Below, piece by piece: positions 33,246-45,921 of a stretch of DNA of 64,000 bases (the stretch's first letter is position 1; every line of letters starts with the position of its first letter). This stretch comes from Corynespora cassiicola (lineage: Eukaryota > Ascomycota > Dothideomycetes > Pleosporales > Corynesporascaceae). Location: positions 124,001 to 188,000 of the forward strand of contig JAEUWY010000023.1 in the NCBI GenBank assembly GCA_022059125.1, read 5' to 3'. The notes beneath the pieces were generated by a model. That model was not told the DNA's origin, did no database searches, and was given only the letters and a program-made list of their open reading frames with translations. Both the position numbers and the translations under genes were made by a program.

Positions 33246-33739
33246 GATAGATTCCTGGCAGCCTATGAGAAGAAATCCTTCGCGCATCTGTGAGGTAATA
33301 CTGGACTGCGGATGAAGCGAGCTGGGTAATGACGCAAGTGTATGGTCAATGCCGGAATATACATAAAGTTTAGATATAAGAAGTACATATTTTACTAAAT
33401 TCCTGAGAGTCCTGTTCGTCGTGATAGCTGTCTGACTGTTGGAGGGTATAGCATTCACGAATCGCTGAGGCTGCCCCAAAACATAGCGCAGCGATGACAA
33501 CCATCGTCACCAAACCAATGGACCTCACACGCATATGAAATCAAGGCTTTATTCATGGCTATTTGTATACAGCTAGCTCGCCACATGTCATGGACTGATT
33601 GGAGGATAGCGAGAACTGTTGTTACACAGCATAGCCAAGCCTGTTCCTCCGTACAACATATATGCTTTGAGTCGCTCATTCTGTTCCACGAAACCTTTTC
33701 TTTGTACATCTTGGAGCTTGACACATTACCAAAAAAGAA
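33246..33739. other. Intergenic, no gene seen
   Basis: Short frames only. It precedes the C2H2 gene. Confidence 0.4.
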
Positions 33740-34553
33740 ATGAGTTCTCCTTGCCTACTATGCGATAGGTCTTTTCCAAACGACACTGCTCTGCAGCAGC
33801 ACAAACGAGACTCACCGGTACACGCAGATTCGTCTAGGTGCCACGACTGCCGCCGATCGTTCCGTAGCGAAGATGCTCTCGCTCAGCATGTACGCGATTC
33901 ACCTACTCATGCGAAGTCATTTGATTGTACCGACTGCTGCCGATCGTTCGCCAGTGAAGATGCTCTCCACCAGCATCTAAGAGAGTCTAAAGCTCATCCA
34001 AGAGCTCCAGAGACCCCTCTGGATGTATTCTTTCACTCTTTTAAGACTTTCGCATATGACCCCTCTCAACCGCCAGCTACGTCCTTTGCTTACTTACAAG
34101 CCCACAAGGGCTGGCGACCTGGGGATGCTGCTTCGGCTAAGGCTTGGGATCGCTACCAGAATGCGCTAGAAGATGAAATACGCCTGTGATTTGGTGAAGC
34201 AAATGATTTAGCTTCTTGGCACGCACTATGCCATGCTATCGGTATAGAACCGCCTCCACAAACATGTAGTCAGTGTAAAAAAGTGAGAAAGCTACTAGCA
34301 TGGTTTGAAATAGGTACACTGACCCTTTAAATAGGCCGTTCGAAGGACCCATGTCAATATCGTCGACCTGATTGAATGGGGACGAAGTCGCGGAAGTAAT
34401 GAAAAAAGGGTCCAGACATTCCACAGTGTGAACGAGTTACGCGCTTACACCAAAAAAACCAGCAAGATATATCGAAACACATTCCGTAAAGATTATTCTG
34501 GTAATGTGGTCTTGAGATATCTGCTTCGTGAAATATTTCGCGGGGACTCGTAA
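33740..34553 (+). pseudogene. C2H2 zinc-finger protein interrupted by one stop codon
   Basis: Exon 1 (33740-34282) begins with three consecutive C2H2-like units (CLLCDRSF...H, CHDCRRSF...H, CTDCCRSF...H). The last two are near-duplicates at DNA level (ccgatcgttc, gaagatgctctc). The frame is broken by TGA at 34187-34189 after DEIRL but stays coding beyond it: FGEANDLASWHALCHAIGIE, then PPPQTCSQC. A 52-bp intron (34283-34334) leads to exon 2 (34335-34553): AVRRTHVNIVDLIEWGRSRG up to LLREIFRGDS. The complete design would be about 253 residues. A TGG-to-TGA change is the simplest explanation. Otherwise a 149-residue truncated zinc-finger protein is made. Function unknown. Confidence 0.7.
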
Positions 34554-34726
34554 GAGGCTAGTAGTGCGCTTGGGCAGAAGGATGGGGTGACTCTGTATAT
34601 TGAAAGAGGCTAAGCACTTGGTGATCTTGGCCGTAATGGCCATGTTTCGTTTGCCGCCGATAGCGCGACCGTCTGATCTTTATTCCATTATCGATGTTGC
34701 ATATTCTGCACGATCATGAACACCTT

Positions 34727-35964
34727 TTAAGCCTCCTTCAAGCCCAAAGCCTCCCTTCGAGACTTGCTGTTAGGATCCAAGTATGGCCTCTCGCCTAGCG
34801 AGACCGCACGCTGTCCTGTCCTCGGACCCAGTCCATCGTAGTCGAAAGTCGCAGTGTGGTAAACGCTGCGATTGTCCCAAATAGCCACTGGTTCTGTCAG
34901 CAAGAGAAAACTGGAAATGAACCCAGTGAAAGACTTACAATCGTTTACATTTTGCCAGCGATGTCTGACCTGCAGATCGTGGTTCTCCACGATCAAGTTG
35001 ACGAACCAATCGAGAATTCGCCTACTCTCCTCTGAAGTGAGGCCATTGATCTGCTGTACGTGGTGTCCAACACCAAAAATTGACTTCCAGCCCGTGACCG
35101 GATTTGTGCGAATAACGGGGTGCACAGCCTGCAGATCCGTTCCAACATTTTCTGGTGATCCTCGAGGCTTGTCGTACAGCTCAAATCCATTTTCCTTGGC
35201 ACTGGCTCCAAATCCAGGCTGAGCGTAAGTCGCTGTGAGGCTTTCAAAGAATTTCTGATAGGGCGGAGACAGTCGATCGTATAGTTCGTATCCAGACGCC
35301 CACAGTGTGTCTTGTCCCTCATTAGCGATTCAGAGTGCGAGCTGTCAGGGATGGGAACTTACCACCTCCCGTCTGTGGTAGCTGAGTCAATCTTAGAAGA
35401 GCGTAATCACTCGGGACTGGTTCAAAGGTGATGTCACTGTGCCAACCCCCCTTGGCGCTCTGTTTCTTGCCAGAGAAATCAAGATAACGGTTCTTGTAAA
35501 GCTCCTTGGCCTGCTCCGAACTGATTACACTGATCTCATCGTCTTTCCCACCAAGACGGCGCCCACTGTTGCTCACAGGATGAATGTGCAGTTTGGATGA
35601 TGTCGGTTTGCCCGAAAGCTCACCAAGACGTTGCGCCAGCTCCTTTTGCAAGTCATTGTCAAGTTCATCTTGTTTCCTGAAGAAAACTACTCCGCGTTGC
35701 GAAACTTTCAATGTGATCAGCCATGAAACTTTCTGCCCTCTTGGAAGACATACTGGTAATTGCCAAGTCGCGCAGCAGTTCATCTGAGTTGGGAGCGCGA
35801 AGCCACTCCTTCAAATTCACATCTGGAAACTCACGACCAATTATAGGCGTCACATCGAACGATTTGTAGCCATCAAGCACGCCTCTCAGTTGAAGGGGCT
35901 CGGTGGATGATCGTTGGGATTCCTCTTTGGGTTGATCAGTGGCAATAACAGTTTGGGTCGACAT
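34727..35964 (-). CDS. TauD/TfdA-family alpha-ketoglutarate-dependent dioxygenase, probable sulfonate dioxygenase
   Basis: Four exons (minus: 35754-35964, 35363-35704, 34939-35310, 34727-34887) give 361 residues. The Fe(II) site is WHSD (His and Asp of HxD) plus the distal His in VYHTATFDY. The 2-oxoglutarate-binding Arg is in RTGQRAVSLGERP. QRGVVFFRKQD is the usual N-terminal beta-strand. Intron 3 (51 bp, a multiple of three) could be retained without frameshift, but removing it gives NDLAIWDNRSVYH, the family sequence. The enzymes hydroxylate taurine or other sulfonates, releasing sulfite, and the yeast relative is Jlp1. Placed head-to-head with a Soa1-like permease, it is best read as part of sulfonate sulfur scavenging. 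Confidence 0.85.
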
Positions 35965-37067
35965 TTTTGAGCCAAGTGCTTTGGTGATTGAAAGGAAGCG
36001 TTACAAAAAATAGTTATCACCGGTAAAAATATCTTACTTATAAACCCATCTTTGATAGTTCTCATGACAGAAATGTTCATGTCCAGCCAACATTCATCCA
36101 CCACGCCAAGTGACCTTGCAGCATCACACCATCGCAAGGTTCACCAAAGCGACCATTCAGAAAAAGATATCGGAAGGTCGATTAATGTTACAGTTGGATG
36201 TTTGGAAAATCGCTATCTATGGGAAGCAACCTACACGTCAAGATGCTACAGCGTTGCTGAGGGGTTGCATATACGGAATGTGGGGTTTTGATGGCGTGCT
36301 CTACGGTTTAACCTTTGGCCGGAATGCACAAGTGGCCAACTGCCCATTCACAACCTCCATTGTCATCAACTTACCGTCGAACTGACAAATGCGCGTCTTC
36401 TAGTGGAGTCGATTTTTTTGCGCTGCGTGACAGTACATGCGCATGTGCTTTCGCGGTGGGTGTGCGACAGTTATGGTACTGCTCTTGGACTAAGCCTCGG
36501 CAGGGAGATAACGGAAAGTAAGACAGAACTACCCCAGATTATCTCTAATCCATGCATGCATTCCGCATATATGAACTCTATTCGTCACACGAAACCGCAG
36601 TCCTCGCTTATCATGATTGTATCATTCTGGCGCAATATCACCAACGCTTTGCCATGCACAACTCGAAATCGCCATTTGGGGCTAAGAACGTTTCTCAGGA
36701 TACCATACTATGAGCGATCAAGCCACTGAAGACCCCGGGATGCGGTTGTAGTTACGAGGCTTCGACTCCGGGGACCATCAAGAAGCCACGTTGGCACTAT
36801 CAACTCCTCCCATTGTAGGAATGATGGCTGTGGCGCGAATATTATTTTAGGGCTGGATATTCTCACAGTTTAGGCGGCGGCGACTTCTGATAAGGCTTTA
36901 TCTTGGCAAAGCATCCTTGACTATTTGCCATACATACTCATGATTGCGTTTCTCCACCTTGCCGCCGGTCTCGCTCACTGTCATCTTGTCTTAAATAAGC
37001 TCCTCGAAAAGTACCATTATGGCAGAAATAGGTCTTTCAAGAGCTTTGAGCTACCCAACACTCCATT
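35965..37067. promoter_or_regulatory. Divergent promoter of the dioxygenase and Soa1-like permease
   Basis: The 1.1 kb separate two head-to-head genes that plausibly share sulfur-limitation control (Met4/Cys3-type regulation in fungi). No conserved site is claimed. The region has no supported coding frame. Confidence 0.4.
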
Positions 37068-39203
37068 ATGTCGACGGTGTTCCATTCGGGATCTGGGCGG
37101 TCAGCATCCCCCAACACGACTGACTATGGCGCGATTCCGCTCGACAAAGGCCAGGAGAAAGACAAGGTGAATATCTTTGTCACTGAAGATGCTCCACCTC
37201 TTGGCGTGCCAAATGCCGAGAAGAGGTTCTGGTTCCAGCGGAGCAAAGCTTACGACCCGAATGCCATCGCGACTTTGGTGAGCTTCTCCAAGCCCTGCGC
37301 TACCATCAAACTCACGCAAATAGCCGAGCGTCTACGATAACCCTGACACTGCTAAGCAGTATCAGCCACGATCAGATTGGTGTGTTCTAGATATATCTTG
37401 ACTGTTTCTTTATACTGATTCTTGAAGGGAAAACATCCATCGCTTCAATATATTGGCAAGATGGACTTGGGGCGAAGAGCACAAGTTGATCCGCAAGATT
37501 GACGTACGGATCATGATCTTCACGTGTATCATGTTCATGGCGTTGGAGCTTGACCGAGCCAACATTAGCCAAGCAAATACTGACAATTTCCTCACTGACC
37601 TTGGCCTCACAACCAATGACTTCAACCTCGGAAACACAGTGTTCAAGCTCAGTTTCTTGTGCGCAGAACTCCCGTCTCAGCTTGTCAGCAAGTGGATGGG
37701 GCCTGATCGATGGATCCCGATGCAGATGATTCTCTGGTCCATCGTCGCTGCTTCCCAGTTCTGGCTATCGGGGCGCGCGAGCTTCCTCGCATGCCGTTCA
37801 CTGTTGGGTATCATACAGGGCGGCTTTATCCCTGATGTGATTCTTTATCTTTCGTATTTTTACAAGCACCATGAGCTCTCTCTCAGGCTTGGATTCTTCT
37901 GGACTGCGATGAGCCTTGCCGATATCTTTGCTGGTTTCCTGGCCTATGGCCTGTTGCGTATGAGGGGAATTGAAGGTGCTTCCGGATGGCGGTGGCTATT
38001 CATGATAGAGGTATTTTGATCCGTGAGTTGAGGGGTACTTCTGCTGATGCATCACAGGGACTTATGACGTTGGTCATCGGTATTTCCGCAATTTTTCTAA
38101 TGCCACCTGGACCTTGTCAAACGGCGAATTGGGCTAGAGGAAAGAAAGGGTGGTTCACACCTCGCGAAGAGGAAATCAGTGCGTTTAGTGCCAATTTTTT
38201 GCGTTATGTAAGATTAACATGAGGCAGTGGTCAACCGCGTCATTCGAGATGATCCTTCTAAAGGTACTATGCACAACAGGGAGCCTGTAACGCCGAAACT
38301 ACTATGGCAAAGTCTCAAAGACTACGATCTTTGGTAAGTAGCAACATTTCCCTCGCTTCAATTGCCTGGCTCACAGAAATAGGCCTCTATACATTATTGG
38401 ATTACTCTTCCAAATTCCTATCGTACCGCCGAATCAGTACCTCACACTATCACTTCGTGGCTTAGGATTTGGCACTTTCGAGACAAACCTGTTAGCAATC
38501 CCTAACACTGTTTTGCATAGTAAGGAGCCTGACCAAGCATTTTTCTCGCAAATGCTCATCTAATTACAGTGATAACCATGCTTTCTCTCACCTACTCAGC
38601 TGAAATCAACAAAGAGCTCACCTTCCACGCGTTGACGGGCACGATATGGATGCTCCCATTTTTGATCTGGCTTGTGGCTGCAGACGTTGCCTCTGCAAAC
38701 CGATGGGTCGTATGGGCTGTCATTTCTCTTCTCTTATCTTTTCCAAGCCGTAGGTGGAGATAACCTTGTCCTATCGCTTTTCGCCAAGTACTCATACGTG
38801 CAACAGCGCATCCTCTTCAAGTTGGTTGGAACTCTCGCAACTCCAATACAGTTCGATCAAGAACTGTATCAGCAGCTGCCTACAACATGTTTGTTCAAGC
38901 CAGTGGCATCATCGCATCGAACATATATCGAAAAGATGACGCTCCCAATTATCCGCGTGGAAATCGAGTGTTGCTTGGCATTGCAGTTGGAAATATCTTC
39001 CTGTATCTTTTGACAAAGGTGTATTATGTCAAACGCAATCAGGCCCGAGACAAGAAGTGGAATTCGATGACTCGTGAGGAACAGCTACAATACTTAGAAA
39101 CCACAACAGACGAGGGCAACAAGAGGTACTGCTCGCACAACCACCATATTTATTTGATTATACTGACCTGCGAATCAGGCTGGATTTCCGTTTCGCACAC
39201 TGA
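37068..39203 (+). CDS. ACS-family permease, Soa1-like (sulfonate/sulfur oxyanion transporter)
   Basis: Nine exons give 578 residues: 37068-37277, 37324-37379, 37428-38010, 38058-38178, 38228-38333, 38383-38519, 38570-38749, 38807-39125 and 39179-39203. A long cytoplasmic N-terminus ends [16 protein letters not shown]. It is followed by [37 protein letters not shown] and [20 protein letters not shown], blocks characteristic of the fungal Soa1/YIL166C group. In yeast this group imports sulfonates, sulfate and thiosulfate. The second half includes [19 protein letters not shown]. The splice at 38750-38806 restores a conserved HPLQVGW. With the divergent TauD-type enzyme it forms an uptake-plus-cleavage pair. 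It has more introns than its neighbours. Confidence 0.88.
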
Positions 39204-40022
39204 GCCTGAAGTGAGATTGGGATTGACGTGTGGCGATATGGAGAACCGAATTACGTGCTCAGCGCGCTCGTTTGGTTGTTACAGTACATTTCAAATCGAT
39301 AGATCATCTAGAGAGGTGGAATAAAAATCAATTCGCACACCGCGGTTCTGAAAATTGATCACGTTGTTGCTGCCGGGCCGAGCTGCCTTTCTATTTTTCC
39401 ACCCACTAGAGTCAATCAGACAGATTTTGCACATGTCTCTCCCAAATTCAACGTTATGATTTCTTCTCTTCGTATCCATCGGGCCTTTGCTTTGTCCAGA
39501 TTTGAGTTCTGCGCCCAAGGCATCGGTACCTAACCAAGCGCTTGGGCAGCCACTCACCGATTAATAGACCCCCTGCATGCTGCAACCTTTCCACGTGAGA
39601 TTAATTCTCCAGCCCGATGCTTTCTTACCATGTGATGTTTCAGTCTACGAGAATCATTGCTATATTGTCCACTTGGCTTTCTTGGGCATCTTTTGGGCGT
39701 AAACTGCAACATCGTCAAACCGGGAATAATCCGGAGATAAAGGAAAACGAGAAGGCAGCAACAAGGTCACACAATGGACGGTACACAAAAATAGTAAAAA
39801 TAGACAAGAAACATCCGGGGATACGTGCCTAGGATCACTCAACCTTCCATTTGACGGCATCATCCAAACGGCTAGGCTGCAAGAGTCGTATAGATATAAC
39901 AAATCTTCCTCCCTGATGCTTATATCGCTGAAACTAATAACATATCCTCAGGGTATCTTCCATGCTCTGCCCAAAACTCCATGCAAAATTCCTTCCGCTG
40001 CAAAATTTGCCTAGACAACACA
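39204..40022. other. Intergenic between converging genes
   Basis: No gene supported. Contains 3' ends of the permease and of the rhodopsin-domain gene. Confidence 0.4.
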
Positions 40023-41351
40023 TCATTCCGGCCGCATAATGTTTACTTCGGTGCCACGCTCTGGCTGACCAACGTCGTTTTTACTACAATCTGTCAACTT
40101 CCGTTCTATCCCATCAGCCCATTTTCTTCGGCCTTTGATGATCGACTTACCAATGCCTGACTCCTCTACATACCGGTGCATCTCCAGCCGCTCTTCGCTG
40201 CCCGGCTCGGTACCTAATTTTGAGATCCCAGCATCGGGACCCATGTATTTGTTGAATGTGTTTAATTTGGACTTGAAAGAAGATCCTTGTTTGTACGTGT
40301 AGCTATTCTTTGCGCCACTGCTGGGAGATGTAGACATCGAGGTAGTGTGTCGGAGGACGCGAGGTACGTAAGGGCAGCAGCCGACGATGATGACGATATT
40401 AAGCTCGGCCATACTGTAATATATTAGATGGATTGCTTTTGCAGAAGGGGGTAAGAAGCATACCAGATCAAGCCAGCTTGAGTAAGAAGCCACGTGAAGT
40501 CGGCCTGCTGGAGGAGGATGACGCGGTAGTAGAGGCCAACACAACCGATCGCAACAGCCCTATTATCTGTTAATTACCGGCTCTCCCATAGATTATTCGA
40601 GCATAGTAGGGGTTTGATGAAGTTCGGATGAAAGAGGTACTGACACTGCTCCAACGCCAAAGACGGCAAACACACTGATCTTCCTCCGAAACTCCATGTT
40701 CAGCTTCCATATAGCCCAGGCGGGCAATGCAAAAGCTTGGACGTCCGAGATTACGTTCAGAGTTCCCATCGCCATGTTGAGTTTATTTGAGTCCAAACAG
40801 GTCCCCTCAATCATAGGATTCCAGATCTTCTCTCGGGGCCAGCAGGTAAAAACGTAGAGAAACAGCATGATGATGTAGAAGATGCAGTTGACGATCAGCG
40901 ATCCAATGATCACCCAGAAAACAACTTCCCGGTGAGCTGTCGTAAAGATGCGCTTCAGTTGGAGGAACACAACGGCTTTGGCGAGACCGCCCGTCGCAGT
41001 GTAGCAGCAGAACACTACGTTGCAGAGGCGTAGAATGTCGGGGAGCATTGCATAAGAGACATCCCACATGTGGCGGGCCAGCCCTATGGTCTCTGTGTAT
41101 GCGATAGCAACTGTGTACGCAATGCAGCCAAGATAGGAGAGGTAACAAAGATAGTCTTCGAGTTTGACGGCGCGAGTAACGAAAATGATAGCGAAGAGGC
41201 GAGCAACTAGGAAGGGAATGGTAAAGAAGTGGATTATAATTGTCCCAGCGATAAAAACTGGCATCAATGTAGGCGGGTTGTCAAAGTTTGGTGTGATTCC
41301 CGGTGGCGGAGGGATAGCGGGCGTCAGGCTGGGGTCTGGCACAGTCGACAT
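40023..41351 (-). CDS. Fungal rhodopsin-domain (SAT4/PTH11-like) seven-helix membrane protein
   Basis: Exons (minus) 40645-41351, 40464-40559 and 40023-40413 give 397 residues. The N-terminus is short and proline-rich (no CFEM domain). Seven hydrophobic helices follow. A conserved loop after helix 2 carries KLEDYLCYLSYLG, and the typical CWPREKIWNP/GTCLDSNKLNMAMG stretch precedes the helix with NVISD. The last helix (AELNIVIIVGCCPYVPRV) and a Ser/Lys-rich cytoplasmic tail are in exons 2-3. The family contains PTH11-like receptors of pathogens as well as many uncharacterised proteins, so a sensor role is only possible. The second intron donor choice (phase 2) is inferred from helix continuity. 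Confidence 0.8.
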
Positions 41352-42279
41352 GATCGCGTATTCCGAGCTGGAGACCCGGAGAGTGCTCCAACTAAAAGAA
41401 GAGATGGAAATAAAACTTTGCGCAACTCAAGAACTGCTGGGACTAGGACGACCACGACTAGATATGTGTCCCACGCCTTGACCCTCCTTCAGAGTATTTT
41501 CTGCCACACTTCATCAATCAGATAGGGGCACATGCCAGTCAATGGTCTTTCCCAGGGTCTGTGACGTCTACCGGGACCGGGAACGGCTCGCTCCCCGCGT
41601 CCCACTGGGCTGGCGTTAGGATGTTGGGCTTCGCGGAACCGTAGGCATCTCTCAAGGGGGGGCGGGACTGGCGTGCCACAAACGCTATCGTGGAAGAGTG
41701 GCGCTGCGAGGGGAATGCTCCGACTCGCTTGATTGGCTCATGTGTTTCTCTGACAGGTGCTTGCGAGCTGTCGCGCAATATCACTGCGCTTTTGTGCTTT
41801 ATGGCTGGAGTCGATCATGCCAGGCACACTGCAGGTCCTGAATCCGCAGCCGCGGCCTAGGCGCTCCGCGTTATGTGGTAGGCCGGAATCTCAATCCCGC
41901 AAACTTTAATGTCAGACTGGCATCGGGGAGCATCGTAAAAACACTGAATATCAGCTGCCTCTCCTCAAATCTTTCCCCATAATTGCTTATGCTGCTGCTT
42001 GTTTGTTTTTTCGTGAGGCGATCGCCCACTTAGTCCATCATCCGGACGCCGTCTGGCGCGGAACGTCGTAAAACGGCGATCCCGGCCCGCGAAGGTAGCT
42101 ACTAACAGGCAAAAAGTGGTGGAGACGGAATCGTAAGACACACCTGTTCCCTGCAATTTGTGGCATACTGAAGGTCTAGACAATGGATTTACGAACGCGA
42201 GTCAATATTTCTCCTTACCCCTCCGCAGCTCTGGAGAAGACATAGCTGGATAACACTTTGCGAACAACGCTTTATTGCC
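41352..42279. other. Divergent intergenic region
   Basis: It separates the membrane protein (minus) from the dehydrogenase (plus). No coding frame with family features. Confidence 0.4.
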
Positions 42280-43292
42280 ATGGACAACGAGATCGACTAT
42301 GATGCCATCACCTGGCCCGCGCAGCTGACGAAAGCCGTACACCGGGATATGTATCCTCCGCTGAACCCGAGTCAGCCTAGTCTTTCAGCCGAGGGCAAAA
42401 TTGTTCTTGTCACCGGCGTCACGGGAGGGATTGGGAGAGCAATTGCTGAGGCATGGACGATCGCTAGGGCCAAGGCAGTCGTCATTACAGGGCGCAAAGT
42501 CGAGGCCTTGAATGAGACTGCCGCTACGTTACAGGAGCTTGGGAGTGGCAAGACGAAAATTATTGCGGTACCCGCGGATATCACCAAAGAAGAAGACGTG
42601 CGACGGCTGTGGGAGACAGCGAAATCGGAAGCCGGAAGAGTGGATGTCCTGGTGAACAACGCAGGGTCCCTTACACAAGCGGCTATTGGCGAGTTAGACC
42701 CATCGCGATGGTTCCACGATTTTGTGAGTATCCACTTGGCTAGTCACGGCTTGTGCAGAGCTAAGGAATTCCAAGGAAGTCAATGTCAAAGGCGTCTATC
42801 TGAACGTACACTTTTTCCTAAAGCAGGCGCCAAGTGGAGAAGGTACGGTCATCTCAGTGAGCTCGGGCACGATGGGTGACGTTTATCCCAATTTTGCCTC
42901 ATACATACCGAGCAAGCTCGCCCAGACCAAGTTCATGGAGTTTCTACATGCCGGTAAGCGCTCCCAACCAATGCTTCGTTATAGACTGGCACTCACATTG
43001 TGCAGAACAACCAAATACGCGCGTTTTCACCATCTTTCCAGGTTTGGTGGCAACAGAGATGCCGCCGAAGATTTATCTTAGTTACGCACGCGATGATCCA
43101 ATGTTGACTGGCGGATTGACCCTGTTCCTGAGTACAGAAAGGGCCGAATGGATGAGAGGCACTATGGTAAGCGTCAACTGGGATATTGAGGAGATGGAGG
43201 CCCACAAGGAAGAAATCATTGGCAAGAAATTGACGCAGCTGGGCTTTACCGGAGCGAAGTTCGGAAAGGGCGGACACCCATGGGATATGTAA
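42280..43292 (+). CDS. Short-chain dehydrogenase/reductase
   Basis: Exons 42280-42723, 42776-42953 and 43006-43292 give 302 residues. The Rossmann motif TGVTGGIG, the structural NNAG (VLVNNAGS) and the catalytic Ser-Tyr-Lys (SVSSGTMG, then YIPSK) are all present, so the enzyme should be active with NAD(P). The C-terminal FPGLVATEMPP is the usual cofactor-clamping loop. The substrate is unknown. It is a full-length counterpart to the unrelated broken dehydrogenase at 5 kb. It ends 170 bp from the convergent Gfo/Idh/MocA gene, but no shared pathway can be claimed. Confidence 0.88.
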
Positions 43293-43464
43293 CAGATTTC
43301 CAGAGCTGCGAGGTGTGTGGAGATTTTAGAATGCCCAGAATATGATACCTAGGTATTTGGAATGGTCAGGTGCGCATGTGATATTTCGAAATGCGTTAAT
43401 TTCTTACGCTGACGCCGTACTTATTACTTTTGATCAGGCCGCGATAATCTGACTGCTTCTTTTT

Positions 43465-44716
43465 TTACAGTGGGGTGGGAAACTTGGTGGTCTCGATCTT
43501 CTCAGGGTAGACTAGTCCGCCTTGCTTCCTTACCTCATCCATGACCTCCATGATGAGAATGCTCTCGGCAAGACCCTCGTACTTGCCCTCTTTCCTACCT
43601 TCAACAAAGGCAGTGGCGGCTTCATCAGCCTCCCAGAACATGCCGTGACCTTCGCCCTCGGCGTTCCTTCCTCCACCAAAGCCGTTGTACCAGCCACTGC
43701 CCTCACCTGGTCCCGGCTGAGGCCAGTGCTTCTCCTCCACGGTGCCATCCTTCAGGATGATCTTGGTGCGCGTGGGGCGGAAAGCTGGTGGGAACACTTG
43801 GATCTCTCCCTTGGGACCCTGGATGCGGATACCGGGCGCATCTTCGTTGCCACCGGGACTGGTGGCCACTCGTAGAGAAGTCGTGGCAATGGCATGTGCG
43901 TCTCCGCCTGCCTCCTCTGAACGGGGGAAGGTGAGGACCATGGTGGTGGTCTCGTCGGCGTCCTTGGTCGCGCCATACGACTTCAATGCTGCAATCACCT
44001 TGGGAGGTTGACGCTTGCCCTCAGGCTGAGTGTGGTACAGGGTCTGGAAAACCCAGGTCAAGCTGTAGATTCCGAGATCCAACAACGCACCTCCGGCCAA
44101 GTCGGGGTTGACCATGCGGTGCTTACCATCCTTGAAGTTCTCCTCTGGGTCAAGGGCCATGCTGTTGTCGGCAAGAACACGAGCGATAGGGCCGATGCGG
44201 CCGGAAGTGATTTGCTCACGGACATAGATGGAGAGCGGGAAGTAGCGCGTCCACACAGCCTCCATGAGGAAGAGGTTCTTCTCTTTGGCCTTGTCGGCCA
44301 GCGCCTTGGTCTGAGCAGCATTTACGGTAAAGGCCTTCTCGCACAGTACGTTCTTTCCAGCCTCCAATGCTAGCATCGCATTCTGGTAATGGTGAGAGTG
44401 GGGTGTTGCGACATAGATTATGTCAATGTTGGGGTCATTCACCAGCTCCTCGTACGAACCATAAGGCTTCGCATCGGCGGGGGCGCCGACATCCTTGAGG
44501 AACTGCTCAGCGCGCGACTTGGAGGAAGACGAAGCCGCTGCAACGACTGTGTGCTTAACGTTGGTGACACCGCGCGTCTGCGGGTCGACGAGGAGGTCCT
44601 TGGTGCTGCGGAGAGGTTAGCTCTGGAGAGGATGGCGGGGTACAGCGGGGAACGAACAAGGTGATGGCAATGCCACCAGTGGCCAGAATTCCCCAGCGGA
44701 CTGTTGTTGGAGCCAT
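43465..44716 (-). CDS. Gfo/Idh/MocA oxidoreductase, dimeric dihydrodiol/D-xylose dehydrogenase-like
   Basis: Exons (minus) 44658-44716 and 43465-44605 give 399 residues. The N-terminal nucleotide-binding start RWGILATGGIA continues across the intron to FTKDLLVDPQTRGV. Further marks are YVATPHSHHYQNAMLALEAG, the EK(P/A) catalytic-lysine motif in LCEKAFTV, and GGALLDLGIYSL in the C-terminal domain. These fit the fungal dihydrodiol/D-xylose 1-dehydrogenase group, NADP-dependent cytosolic sugar or diol oxidoreductases. The start at 44716 (MAPTTVRWG) is preferred to an upstream in-frame ATG because it begins exactly at the Rossmann strand. The substrate is inferred from the family only. Confidence 0.87.
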
Positions 44717-45921
44717 GATGTGCAATATTCTCTCGAAGTGTTCAAATGATTGATCGCAGTGGTCCGTCCAGACTAGTTGATGGTGTGAAGGTGTGGTTTC
44801 TTGTTTGCTGCAGCAAGAGGTGGGCAGCTCATCTACCTTCACGTCACTCGCGTCGCAACGTCCGACTCCCGACCGCCAACGGCGGAATTCTCCCCGCTTC
44901 TACCCCACTCTTGCCTCAATGCGAGTGCGACACCGGCGATAGCCTCACGCGACATGGCAAAATCAGGGTGGGAGTGGAAAGGTTGGAAGAGAGATGATGA
45001 GGGCGGGCGTGAGCCCCTCGAGCCAAGACTTGAAGCAACTGCGCCGAATCCTGATTCGCCAAGCCCGGACCAAAGCGCACGCCGGCCTCTGCTACTGTCT
45101 CCTCGACCTCTAGTCAGGGTGTGCGTCTTGCGATGGCTCTCAGCCATGCGATCTCCGCCGTAGTCGTAAGCTGGCCTTGATACAACGTTCAATTAAAGTT
45201 AAGGCTCCGCTGGCACGTTGTGCAGGATGGAAGGAGCGACATCTCCCACCTTGGACGGGATGACTCCTGACGCCTCTTAACAGCGAAAGAGCGATACACT
45301 GAGTACAGGTGACGACGTCGACATATTCTATCTTTGCAGTCATCGGAGAATAGACAAAGCCGAATTGCCATTGTGCACCTTTGCAACCGTCACCTCCCCG
45401 ATTTTGTCACTGTGCTGCAACCCTTATCGGGACCTTCCGAGCTGAGCACAGCAGCTTCCTTGCAATACGTTGCGCAAGATCAACCGCTATTAAGAATATT
45501 ACGCATGCATATCACCCACTCATCCAATGCCCATTGATGGCTTGGTCGACATCCTGAATGCGCAATCTAAAAGGCGGAGAAGTGCGAGACACGTGACATC
45601 CTGCTTTCGGCGGGTAAATGATAGTGGTTACCCGGACGAACAAAACAAATCTGACAAACCCAAAACCTCTCCAATAAGGACTTGATTAGGGATTTCCAGT
45701 TATTCATTCAGAGTTCCCGCTTTAGAAACGGAAACTTCGACCGTATGCCACGAATACGTAAACGTAGACAGCGTGACGTACTCGAAGGATTGCATCTCGG
45801 CTGAAACTTTCACTAGGAGAGCATGCAACGCCTTTGTTGGAACTATTAAATGCTGCGCCTCTCGTCTTCTGGCAGAAAAAACAAAATTCAAATCTCTTTG
45901 TCTTCGTGTCTAATAACACAA
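44717..45921. other. Intergenic 1.2 kb, no gene seen
   Basis: Divergent region upstream of the dehydrogenase (minus) and the CVNH gene (plus). No supported coding frame. Confidence 0.4.

Noticed and set aside
34187..34189. Programmed stop-codon readthrough in the C2H2 gene
   Set aside because: The context TGA-TTT lacks the TGA-CTA readthrough motif known in fungi; a simple nonsense mutation is more likely.
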